In this document: positions 57,939-64,000 of the stretch, one piece after another | How positions within the stretch are numbered: the first letter of the stretch is position 1 | Layout of the letters: the number at the start of each line of letters is the position of its first letter | Origin: a virus | Strand: one strand, 5' to 3' | DNA length: 64,000 nt | IMG/VR virus record: IMGVR_UViG_3300027801_001493 | Coordinates: 55,028 to 119,027 of that record | The notes under the pieces: generated by a model | Databases searched by the model: none | What the model was told of the DNA's origin: nothing | What the model saw: the letters and a program-made list of their open reading frames with translations, nothing else | Translations under genes and position numbers: made by a program

Positions 57939-58991
57939 TTATACATTTATACTTTGCAAGTATAGTTGCTCAGATGCTAGATTCTTAGCCTTAGCTTCGC
58001 ATTGTATATCGAAGTTGTCCCAAAAGGATAACGCCCATGCATTAGCCTCTTCGTTAGGGTAATAGTCACTGTGTGCTCGAAGTTTTTGTTTCTTAGCACC
58101 AGCTTCTAATAGTGCGGGTAAGTTTTGTAACTCACTGTGATTAATTTCTTCACCTTCTTCCAACGCCATTGCTAGTCCATGATCCCTACTATAACTATAA
58201 TGCATAGCAGGACGTACACCACGCCAACTGTCAATAACTCGCTTAACTCTGTCATCGTCAGGCTGTATGTATTCTTCATCTCTAATCCAATGATGGTGTA
58301 TATCTAACACAAGGGCAACATGGTCGGCTAACTTTAACGAAGCATCTAAGCCATGACACATTTCGTCATTCTCTATAGTGATTGTGTTTCTAGCAACTTG
58401 TGATAACTTAGGCAATATGTCTATAATACCTTTGTAGCCTTTCCTACCTGATATATGTACATTAATTTTAAAGTCTTGGAACTCTTTGCCGTAGCCCATC
58501 CAACGTGCCATGTTTGCATGATACTCGAACTCTTCTACAGAACGTTCAACAACTTCCGGGCGATCACTAGCAAGAACACAAAACTGCCCGGGATGAAAAG
58601 AAAGCCTAACATCGCGATCTTTAGCCAACTGTCCAACTTTAGCAAATCCTGTTTCCAACATTTTAACGTTAGTAGGATCTTTCCACATATATTTCCAATC
58701 ATCTTGTGTTGCTCCGGGTAGTTGGTTACTACCTAAACGCACCATCCTACGCTCTGCAGGAAGTGTGCTGACATAGTCTACTAAGTTATATGCACTTTGC
58801 ATATTATGTTCAACTATGTCTAGCATACGCTCTTCAGCAACAGCTTTAGTCTGTCTGTTAAGCCATGTTATAGTAGTCTGGCGCTCTGTGAAGTTAGATT
58901 GTATTTCTTTAAGTACTTTAGGCTTTTGGTCCTGATCTGGATCCATGTACTTACAGCAAAATCCAATACGCTTCTGAGATGTGTCAAACAT
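57939..58991 (-). CDS. uvsE: UV damage endonuclease (UvsE/UvdE)
   Basis: 350 aa from ATG 58991 (MFDTSQKRIGFCCKYMD). RIGFCCKY, MVRLGSNQLPG, LSFHPGQFCVLASD, TIENDE, VALVLDIHHHW and MHYSYSRD..LRAHSDYY are the metal-ligand blocks of UVDE. It nicks 5' to UV photoproducts. Its consensus sigma70 promoter suits early repair. Confidence 0.95.
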   Translation of the reverse strand: MFDTSQKRIGFCCKYMDPDQDQKPKVLKEIQSNFTERQTTITWLNRQTKAVAEERMLDIVEHNMQSAYNLVDYVSTLPAERRMVRLGSNQLPGATQDDWKYMWKDPTNVKMLETGFAKVGQLAKDRDVRLSFHPGQFCVLASDRPEVVERSVEEFEYHANMARWMGYGKEFQDFKINVHISGRKGYKGIIDILPKLSQVARNTITIENDEMCHGLDASLKLADHVALVLDIHHHWIRDEEYIQPDDDRVKRVIDSWRGVRPAMHYSYSRDHGLAMALEEGEEINHSELQNLPALLEAGAKKQKLRAHSDYYPNEEANAWALSFWDNFDIQCEAKAKNLASEQLYLQSINV

Positions 58992-59023
58992 ATAGTAATA
59001 CCATATCAATTAATTAAGTCCTT

Positions 59024-59052
59024 ATTATACACTACTATGGGATGGTTGTCAA
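59024..59052 (-). promoter_or_regulatory. Sigma70 promoter of uvsE
   Basis: TTGACA (59052-59047), 17 bp, TATAAT (59029-59024). The -35 overlaps the divergent late box at 59052-59059. Confidence 0.85.
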
Positions 59053-59059
59053 CTAAATA
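59052..59059 (+). promoter_or_regulatory. Late-type promoter, leaderless type (ACTAAATA)
   Basis: ACTAAATA-GTGCT-ATG: exactly 5 nt to ATG 59065. Confidence 0.6.
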
Positions 59060-59064
59060 GTGCT

Positions 59065-59838
59065 ATGGAATATGATTATTTACTAGCATGTGGAGACAGT
59101 TTTACCGAAGGGTGCCAAGAGATTATAGGCAAAGGCCCACAAGGTACATGGCCCGGTATTGTTGCCGAGCATTTCAACATACCATTTTCTAATATAGCTA
59201 GAGGCGGTGCAAGTAATACAGAAATAGCATGGCAACCGTTACAATCTAACATACCGGAGTTTGCTAAAGCAAAACGCCCGTTAATAATATTTGGATTAAC
59301 AGTATCGTATAGGTTGCCTTATATTAACCCATCCACTGGAGTAATTGATACTCAGTACAGTATATTGCCAGAACACATGAAAGATGGTTGGCCCAGGCAT
59401 TTAAGAGCATTTGCGACAGAAATGCTCTATACCTATTATCCCAACCAGAGACGTCCAATTTTTTTAAAGCACCAACTTGGAGTTAGTATCAGCAATTCAG
59501 ATCACATAGATCATGATGTCATAGACAGCTTTTTGTTTGCTACTCAGCAATCTATAAAAATTATGATGCAATATAAAATTATTAATCCTAATGCAGAAGT
59601 TATGTGGGGATGGATACATAATACTGCGAATAACAGTAGAATTGATGAAAAAATATTATTACCTTACAGAGACAATTGCTTTAATAAACACTTAGATTGG
59701 TTACCACTACAACACTTTACCGATGCCGACTCTGAGAAATACTGGCTTGATGAGGATGATTGCCATCCTAACGAAAAAGGCATACAACTATATGCAGACT
59801 TTTTTATAAATTTATTAGAGAACAATAATGGACTTTGA
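59065..59838 (+). CDS. SGNH/GDSL hydrolase A
   Basis: 257 aa. Block I ACGDSFTEG (nucleophile Ser12), RGGASNTEI, and the C-terminal block V LDEDDCHPNEKG (DxxH) are the SGNH hydrolase markers. It probably deacylates or deacetylates a glycan or lipid. It forms a tandem pair with the next gene, overlapping 11 nt. A late promoter suggests a virion-associated or lysis-stage role. Confidence 0.8.
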   Translation: MEYDYLLACGDSFTEGCQEIIGKGPQGTWPGIVAEHFNIPFSNIARGGASNTEIAWQPLQSNIPEFAKAKRPLIIFGLTVSYRLPYINPSTGVIDTQYSILPEHMKDGWPRHLRAFATEMLYTYYPNQRRPIFLKHQLGVSISNSDHIDHDVIDSFLFATQQSIKIMMQYKIINPNAEVMWGWIHNTANNSRIDEKILLPYRDNCFNKHLDWLPLQHFTDADSEKYWLDEDDCHPNEKGIQLYADFFINLLENNNGL

Positions 59839-60589
59839 CGGCATAATTACATGTGGCGATAGTTACACACTCGGGCCTGTATATAGAGGTGAATTATATA
59901 CAGATTTTGACGTGGACTTTGCTGGAGATGGCTCTACACTTATACGTGAACCTGATAATGCATGGCCCGTCTTTTTAGCAAAAGAACTAAATGTGCCATA
60001 TATTAATTTGTCTAGGGGCGGTGCAAGTAATACAGAAATATCGTTGCAACCGTTACAAACTACAAGTAAATTTAAAAAGCCTTTAATGATATTTGGATTC
60101 ACTATAGATATTCGCTATCCATTTTTTGGTAAAGACGGAAGAATTACCAGTCAATCAATCGAAGATAACGACTTTAATCTAGCAGACTCTCTAAAAGAAA
60201 ATCAAGTAACACTTGCTAAGGATTTTATGCAACGATTTTTATTACCTACTAAAATGAATGGTTACACTGGTATGGATAACTTATTTGTTGAATCTGTAAA
60301 GAGAGCAATGAACTACGAAAAACTCAATACTAATGCTACTGTGATATGGGGCGACATACATTCTCATGATGTATGGATTGAGCATAGAAGTCCTGGCATA
60401 AAAAAGCATTTTAGCAATAAAACTAAGTCACGTTGTTTTAATAATATCAATAATGGATTTCCATTACAACAATTAACTACAACACCAGACCACAGCTTAC
60501 AGATAAACTATCATGACAGCCATCCTAACAAAGATGGATGTAAACTGTATGCTGAAACAATACAAAAATTTATTGCTAGTATCTCTTGA
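59828..60589 (+). CDS. SGNH/GDSL hydrolase B (tandem paralogue)
   Basis: 253 aa. Same order of blocks as gene A: TCGDSYTLG (Ser12), RGGASNTEIS and YHDSHPNKDG (DxxH), with similar LMIFGFT strand. Sequence between the blocks has diverged, so the pair probably has different substrates. It starts inside gene A. Confidence 0.8.
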   Translation: MDFDGIITCGDSYTLGPVYRGELYTDFDVDFAGDGSTLIREPDNAWPVFLAKELNVPYINLSRGGASNTEISLQPLQTTSKFKKPLMIFGFTIDIRYPFFGKDGRITSQSIEDNDFNLADSLKENQVTLAKDFMQRFLLPTKMNGYTGMDNLFVESVKRAMNYEKLNTNATVIWGDIHSHDVWIEHRSPGIKKHFSNKTKSRCFNNINNGFPLQQLTTTPDHSLQINYHDSHPNKDGCKLYAETIQKFIASIS

Positions 60590-60603
60590 AAAGCTGACAT
60601 CTA

Positions 60604-60612
60604 GCATAAATA
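60604..60612 (+). promoter_or_regulatory. T4-like late promoter (GCATAAATA)
   Basis: GCATAAATAC 62 nt before ATG 60674; TTGGAGT is the ribosome site. Confidence 0.65.
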
Positions 60613-60673
60613 CAATTATAGAAAGTTTACAGACTTCTATATAATCGATTATGTAAAACGTTGGAGTAACGAA

Positions 60674-61261
60674 ATGGCAGATACAAATAATTTCTCGTTA
60701 AAAGGACTAGGCAATCTTGTCCAGTTTGGAAAACGCGGATTAAAAATTCTAACAGACACAACAAGTGACTATTTCTCTTTCACAGACAATGATGGATCAA
60801 CTTTAGTAGAAGTACGTGGCGCCAACGCTACAGTGGCCTCTGCATTCCTTACCAAAGGACAATTTGATTCGTCGACCCAAGCTGTTGCTCAGTATGTAAG
60901 TACTGAAGTAGCATACAACAGTGGTTCAACAACTTTATTCGAAATACCTGCAGGAGCGATGGTATATGGAGTAACAGTTGATGTAGGTAGCCCGTGGGTA
61001 AGTGCAACAGATTCTACTGCAATTATTGTAGGTGATTCTGGAGACACTGATAGAGTATTTACAACAGAAGATGCAGACATGACTGAGACTTATCAGTTCC
61101 AAAGCAACTACATGGCTAGATATAGTTCAACAACAGATATTGTTGCTACAGTAACGGCTGGTTCAGCTTCTAGTGGCGTTGCTACTATTACAGTACTAGT
61201 TGTAACAGACAGCCTGACTATTAAGGACTTCGGTTCAGTAGCAGATAATGGTAGTGTATAA
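60674..61261 (+). CDS. Fibre-like structural protein built of shared modules
   Basis: 195 aa. Residues about 10-70 (LVQFGKRGLKILTD...DGSTLVEVRGANA...FLTKGQFDSS) match the N-terminal module of the 875-aa protein at 8250. Residues about 85-195 (IPAGAMVYGVTVDVG...IIVGDSGDTDR...ITVLVVTD) match the C-terminal domain of the 355-aa protein at 10877. It is effectively a mini-fibre carrying the attachment and tip modules only. Single gene with late promoter and terminator. Confidence 0.75.
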   Translation: MADTNNFSLKGLGNLVQFGKRGLKILTDTTSDYFSFTDNDGSTLVEVRGANATVASAFLTKGQFDSSTQAVAQYVSTEVAYNSGSTTLFEIPAGAMVYGVTVDVGSPWVSATDSTAIIVGDSGDTDRVFTTEDADMTETYQFQSNYMARYSSTTDIVATVTAGSASSGVATITVLVVTDSLTIKDFGSVADNGSV

Positions 61262-61296
61262 TATATAGATTTTTAATCAAATTAAAAAGATAAATC

Positions 61297-61326
61297 AAAA
61301 GCAATCCTAAGGGTTGCTTTTTTTTG
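61297..61326 (+). terminator. Intrinsic terminator
   Basis: AAAAGCAATCC / GGTTGCTTTT stem with TAAG loop, running into a T tract. Confidence 0.85.
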
Positions 61327-61345
61327 GTTGAAATTTCTATAATCA

Positions 61346-61353
61346 GATAAATA
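61346..61353 (+). promoter_or_regulatory. T4-like late promoter of the lysozyme operon (GATAAATA)
   Basis: GATAAATAC 28 nt before ATG 61382, with TAGGAG between. Confidence 0.7.
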
Positions 61354-61381
61354 CAAATAATAAACACACATAGGAGCAATT

Positions 61382-61852
61382 ATGTTTGGTATAGGAAAAG
61401 ATACTGAGTTAGACAGAGAATCAGTATTCGAACAGTTAAAAATCGACGAAGGAGTCGTAAATGAGATTTATAAAGACCATTTGGGCTACCCAACTTTCGG
61501 AGTTGGACACTTGGTCCTTGAATCAGATCCAGAGTTTGGGCAAGACGTTGGAACCCCAGTCTCAGAAGAACGAACAAAAGAATGTTTCGAAAAAGACCTC
61601 GACACAGCAATATCAGAGTGCGTTGCACTATATGGAGACGGTTTCACAGATTGGCCCGGAGTAGTACAAGAAGTCATAGTGAACATGATGTTCAATATGG
61701 GTAGAACAAGATTAGGAAAGTTTAATAACTTTCGCAAAGCCTTAGAAGCACAGGATTGGGAACAAGCTGGCATCGAAGGTAGAGATAGCAGATGGCACAA
61801 ACAAGTAACTAACCGTGCTGAACGACTAATGGTTAGATTAGAGAGCGTATAA
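61382..61852 (+). CDS. T4-type lysozyme (GH24 muramidase)
   Basis: 156 aa, about T4 lysozyme size. Catalytic Glu23, Asp32 and Thr38 (DEGVVNEIYKDHLGYPTFGVGH) have the same 9- and 6-residue spacings as T4 E11-D20-T26. The C-terminus has the helical NMMFNMGRTRLGKFN and WHKQVTNRAERLM segments. No signal or SAR helix, so it needs a holin or acts within the virion. It hydrolyses peptidoglycan. The next gene starts 1 nt after the stop. Confidence 0.93.
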   Translation: MFGIGKDTELDRESVFEQLKIDEGVVNEIYKDHLGYPTFGVGHLVLESDPEFGQDVGTPVSEERTKECFEKDLDTAISECVALYGDGFTDWPGVVQEVIVNMMFNMGRTRLGKFNNFRKALEAQDWEQAGIEGRDSRWHKQVTNRAERLMVRLESV

Positions 61853-61853
61853 A

Positions 61854-62612
61854 ATGAAACTAAATGATATCATAACTGAAGGAAGAGGCGTTCCACAGAA
61901 GCCAAAGCCTTACGGTGGCAGTAATCCTGTTGCAAAGAATATTGAAAAGTTCAATAGACCAGTAACACATAGGGATAAGAAGAAAGAACTTAAAAAGAAA
62001 GGACCCGAGTTTAATAAGCATGATTATAATAGTCGTGATATGGATGAGGGTACTTACGTTGCCGCTAGAACAGATATTATATCAAACATTGTAGATAAAA
62101 TACGTGATAAAGCGTTAGATGATGACGATTTAGTTAGACAGTTAGCTTCTTTAATTAATATGAAAGCTCAACCTCGAGGCAATGCTTTTAGAGCCCAATG
62201 GCAACTAGATCCTATAGAAGAATCAGACTTAGAAGAAGGCGAAGAAAGATCCGATATTAGAGACTTAATGATTCCTAAAATAAAAGAATATTTAGAAACA
62301 AAAGGTCCGGGATCGTTTATTAGTCTAGAAGATTTAGAAAGCGATTTATACGACTATGCTAGGCAATTAACACATGATGATTTAAATAGTTCAAGAGAAC
62401 TAAGAAACTTTATGAGTAATCCAGGTGACGAAGCAAGTTCGGCTGTTAGTGAACTACTATCAGGAATGTATCAAGCAGAGTTTGAAGACTATATTACTAC
62501 AGAAGGATTAGAAGAACAAGATTGCTGGGACGGTTATAAAAAAGATGGTACTCAAAAAGGTACTGGTAAGAACAAAGGCAAACGTGTTAATAAATGCGTA
62601 CCTAAGGCGTAA
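61854..62612 (+). CDS. Candidate internal head / virion protein with capsid-targeting-like N-terminus
   Basis: 252 aa. The N-terminus MKLNDIITE-G fits the T4 capsid-targeting peptide (ends I-x-E). A basic, Lys-rich region (20-55) follows, then acidic helical domains, and a C-terminal Lys/Gly tail with paired Cys (DCWDGYKKDG...VNKCVPKA). The charge pattern and late operon suit a processed head protein. Not matched to a named family. Confidence 0.6.
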   Translation: MKLNDIITEGRGVPQKPKPYGGSNPVAKNIEKFNRPVTHRDKKKELKKKGPEFNKHDYNSRDMDEGTYVAARTDIISNIVDKIRDKALDDDDLVRQLASLINMKAQPRGNAFRAQWQLDPIEESDLEEGEERSDIRDLMIPKIKEYLETKGPGSFISLEDLESDLYDYARQLTHDDLNSSRELRNFMSNPGDEASSAVSELLSGMYQAEFEDYITTEGLEEQDCWDGYKKDGTQKGTGKNKGKRVNKCVPKA

Positions 62613-62614
62613 TT

Positions 62615-62872
62615 ATGCATTGGTTATTCATACTATCATTAAAAGCAATATTATCAAGTATTATAGGCAGTAGCTTTTATGCTTGGTTTAAAAACACTAA
62701 AGTAGGTGTATGGTTTCAAGTTAAAATGGACAACACAATGGAATGGGTAGCAAAGAGATACGATATCGAAATCGCTAGTCGAGAAGAGAAATGGTTAGCA
62801 CAATATCCCCTATTAGGCAACCGCATTGTGCAACTTGAAAAAGAAGTTGCAAAACTTAAAAAGAAAAAATAA
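62615..62872 (+). CDS. Single-pass membrane protein with coiled-coil tail, 85 aa
   Basis: N-terminal transmembrane segment (about 4-24), amphipathic middle and a C-terminal Lys-rich heptad (RIVQLEKEVAKLKKKK). It follows the previous gene by 2 nt. Its topology recalls small spanin- or holin-like phage proteins, but the function is unknown. Confidence 0.6.
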   Translation: MHWLFILSLKAILSSIIGSSFYAWFKNTKVGVWFQVKMDNTMEWVAKRYDIEIASREEKWLAQYPLLGNRIVQLEKEVAKLKKKK

Positions 62873-62874
62873 AT

Positions 62875-63456
62875 ATGAAAATGACACACATAAACCCTGA
62901 CGTGCCCGTTTGGGAAATTACAGATTTCGATTTGCCTGTAGTAGAGTGGCAACATGACGGTATATTGGATCAAGGTAATAACAATCCTGTTAAAAACCTT
63001 AGACGCTTATGTAAAATAGACGATAACAATTTTATAGAAGCATGGAAAAGTCATACCCGACAATTAGAAACATTTTTAAGTGAAGAGGCTGAAGAAATTG
63101 AAACAGTTAAACCTCTATGGATGGGAAAGATGAAAGGTATACAAGTTGGAGTTAACGACTTAACTATAATAAATGATTTTCCAGGTTTTAAAATGTCTCG
63201 GCATTTAGATAACCGAGGAGTTGTTGGAGTATTAATTATAAATTTACAAGACAACCCCGAAAACAGTAGTACAAATTTTTGGTCACATAATTGGGAAGAT
63301 AAAGATCCATGGTACTCTAGTCCTACCAAAGCAGGCACAGGTGTGTTTATGTTAAACAGTTGGAATACTAGACACGACATAGACTTCAGTGTAGACCAAG
63401 CTGACTCTAGATTAATAGGTTATCAAACGATTGGAATTAATGCACTCATTAAATAG
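62875..63456 (+). CDS. 2-oxoglutarate/Fe(II) oxygenase-like protein
   Basis: 193 aa. HxD iron motif in SRHLDNRG (His110, Asp112), distal His167 in NTRHDI and a candidate 2OG-binding Arg179. Strand order (VGVLIINLQDN, GTGVFMLNSW) fits the prolyl-hydroxylase-like P4Hc group common in marine T4-like phages. The target residue or small molecule is unknown. It is the last gene of the lysozyme operon, 2 nt after the membrane protein. Confidence 0.8.
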   Translation: MKMTHINPDVPVWEITDFDLPVVEWQHDGILDQGNNNPVKNLRRLCKIDDNNFIEAWKSHTRQLETFLSEEAEEIETVKPLWMGKMKGIQVGVNDLTIINDFPGFKMSRHLDNRGVVGVLIINLQDNPENSSTNFWSHNWEDKDPWYSSPTKAGTGVFMLNSWNTRHDIDFSVDQADSRLIGYQTIGINALIK

Positions 63457-63475
63457 TATCCGGAACTTTATTCAG

Positions 63476-63484
63476 GCATAAATA
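63476..63484 (+). promoter_or_regulatory. T4-like late promoter (GCATAAATA)
   Basis: GCATAAATAT 26 nt before ATG 63511; ACGGAG is the ribosome site. Confidence 0.65.
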
Positions 63485-63510
63485 TTCCTTGTAACATAAC
63501 ACGGAGCAAC

Positions 63511-63717
63511 ATGCCAGTAAAATTTTCACCATCACAAACTACTTTTGTAAAAGGCAAAGGCAGGGTAACAACCCATTCATATATCAAACAACAGTCTAAA
63601 GAAGACTTAATCAAATACATAAACGACGGACAAAAGAACAAAGTTAAGCAGAAATGCCGCAACGAACTTGTCAGACGTGGTGTAGACTTAGTTTGGACTA
63701 CAAAAGAATCCCAATAA
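63511..63717 (+). CDS. Small basic protein, 68 aa
   Basis: Lys/Arg-rich: MPVKFSPSQTTFVKGKGRVT, then a helix SKEDLIKYINDGQKNKVKQK with a single Cys and a final VRRGVDLVW. Probably binds nucleic acid or a ribosomal component by charge. Monocistronic with a late promoter. Not recognised. Confidence 0.65.
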   Translation: MPVKFSPSQTTFVKGKGRVTTHSYIKQQSKEDLIKYINDGQKNKVKQKCRNELVRRGVDLVWTTKESQ

Positions 63718-63729
63718 TTTCATAAAAGT

Positions 63730-63737
63730 GATAAATA
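63730..63737 (+). promoter_or_regulatory. T4-like late promoter (GATAAATA)
   Basis: GATAAATAC 26 nt before ATG 63764. Confidence 0.65.
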
Positions 63738-63763
63738 CTTGTTAAACGAAACCAGGTATTACT

Positions 63764-64000
63764 ATGAAATTACATGATTTATTTGAAATTAGTGACTTTA
63801 AAAGGCGTGAACTAGAATACGAACTTAGGCACGAAGAACCTAATAGACATCCTAAAAAAGCAACTGACCAAGCAAAAATAAGAGACGCTAAAAAAAGATA
63901 TAGTAAAGCAGTTGGCGTAATGAAAGGTAACACCGACGAAGGCATCGAAGAAGCAGAAGGCGATAAGTGTGAAATATGCAACGGTAGAGGAAAGATAGAT
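63764..64000 (+). CDS. Candidate head protein with capsid-targeting-like N-terminus and CxxCxGxG motif (partial)
   Basis: Open from ATG 63764 to the window end (79 codons), C-terminus missing. MKLHDLFE-I fits the I/L-x-E capsid-targeting pattern. Basic helical region follows, then CEICNGRGKID, a DnaJ-type zinc motif half. A complete gene may have further CxxCxGxG repeats. Its own late promoter precedes it. Confidence 0.6.
   Translation, partial: MKLHDLFEISDFKRRELEYELRHEEPNRHPKKATDQAKIRDAKKRYSKAVGVMKGNTDEGIEEAEGDKCEICNGRGKID

Noticed and set aside
1-64000. CRISPR array, insertion sequence or integrase
   Set aside because: No spaced direct repeats, no transposase or recombinase motifs and no terminal inverted repeats were found by reading.

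Overview
The window is very probably a piece of a large, AT-rich, T4-like marine myovirus genome. The phage evidence is a T4-type sliding-clamp loader, phoH, a UvsE-type UV endonuclease, dCMP deaminase, a T4-type GH24 lysozyme with the exact E-D-T catalytic spacing, fibre-like structural proteins, long runs of overlapping small genes, and many copies of a T4-style late-promoter box (xxTAAATA, usually GATAAATA or GCATAAATA) ahead of transcription units. The host is inferred, not seen: low GC, a sufB-C-D-S-T order like that of alphaproteobacteria, and marine-type accessory genes suggest a SAR11-like or similar marine alphaproteobacterium.

Layout. 1-2.7 kb (mostly -): a lipoprotein, a spanin-like protein and virion-type unknowns. 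2.9 kb (+): phoH. 3.6-8.1 kb: methyltransferase-like proteins, an iron alcohol dehydrogenase, the clamp loader, a DUF2061 protein and a tRNA-like element. 8.25-11.9 kb (+): two large structural/fibre proteins. 11.9-17.9 kb (-): GroES-like protein, a truncated Pol III alpha-like fragment, unknowns, clpP, sufE and a Gly/Lys-rich candidate internal head protein. 17.9-25.1 kb (-): lipase, B12-radical SAM enzyme, nadE, cupin, nitroreductase, and a secreted cytochrome c / copper monooxygenase-like protein. 25.2-31.5 kb (-): sugar-nucleotide dehydrogenase, GMP reductase, MazG-like, GGCT, sulfotransferase-like, TauD-like, dCMP deaminase and FabF-like genes. 31.6-41.9 kb (-): peroxiredoxin, then a nearly complete SUF iron-sulfur operon (sufB, C, D, S, T) behind clpS and a ribosomal protein L33 homologue, then a small heat-shock protein. 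42.4-43.2 kb (+): two small tandem paralogues. 43.3-59.0 kb (-): HNH, ParB-like, an outer-membrane barrel, nucleotidyltransferases, ferritin-like, S21-like, clpX, a membrane/coiled-coil protein with a possible -1 frameshift extension, QueD, nuclease, cell-wall hydrolase, ferredoxin, UvsE. 59.1-64 kb (+): paired SGNH hydrolases, a fibre-like protein, lysozyme, a 2OG oxygenase and candidate internal head proteins.

Two promoter classes can be read directly. Consensus sigma70 promoters (TTGACA/T, 16-17 bp, TATAAT-like), nearly all on the minus strand, precede replication, repair, takeover and metabolic genes (clamp loader, sufE, sufC, S21 operon, uvsE); six of them share an AAAAAGGTTGAC-type -35 box. 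The T4-like late box precedes structural, lysis and also several metabolic genes. At four genes it lies exactly 5 nt from the ATG, which predicts leaderless late mRNAs.

The main biological theme is host metabolic and proteostatic control. The window encodes iron-sulfur assembly (SufBCDST plus SufE), probable clients and iron partners (ferredoxin, radical SAM enzyme, ferritin-like protein, peroxiredoxin), a full ClpX-ClpP-ClpS protease set, Hsp20 and a GroES-like protein, and two ribosomal-protein homologues (L33, S21). All functions are assigned by reading motifs in translated sequence; no database search was possible.
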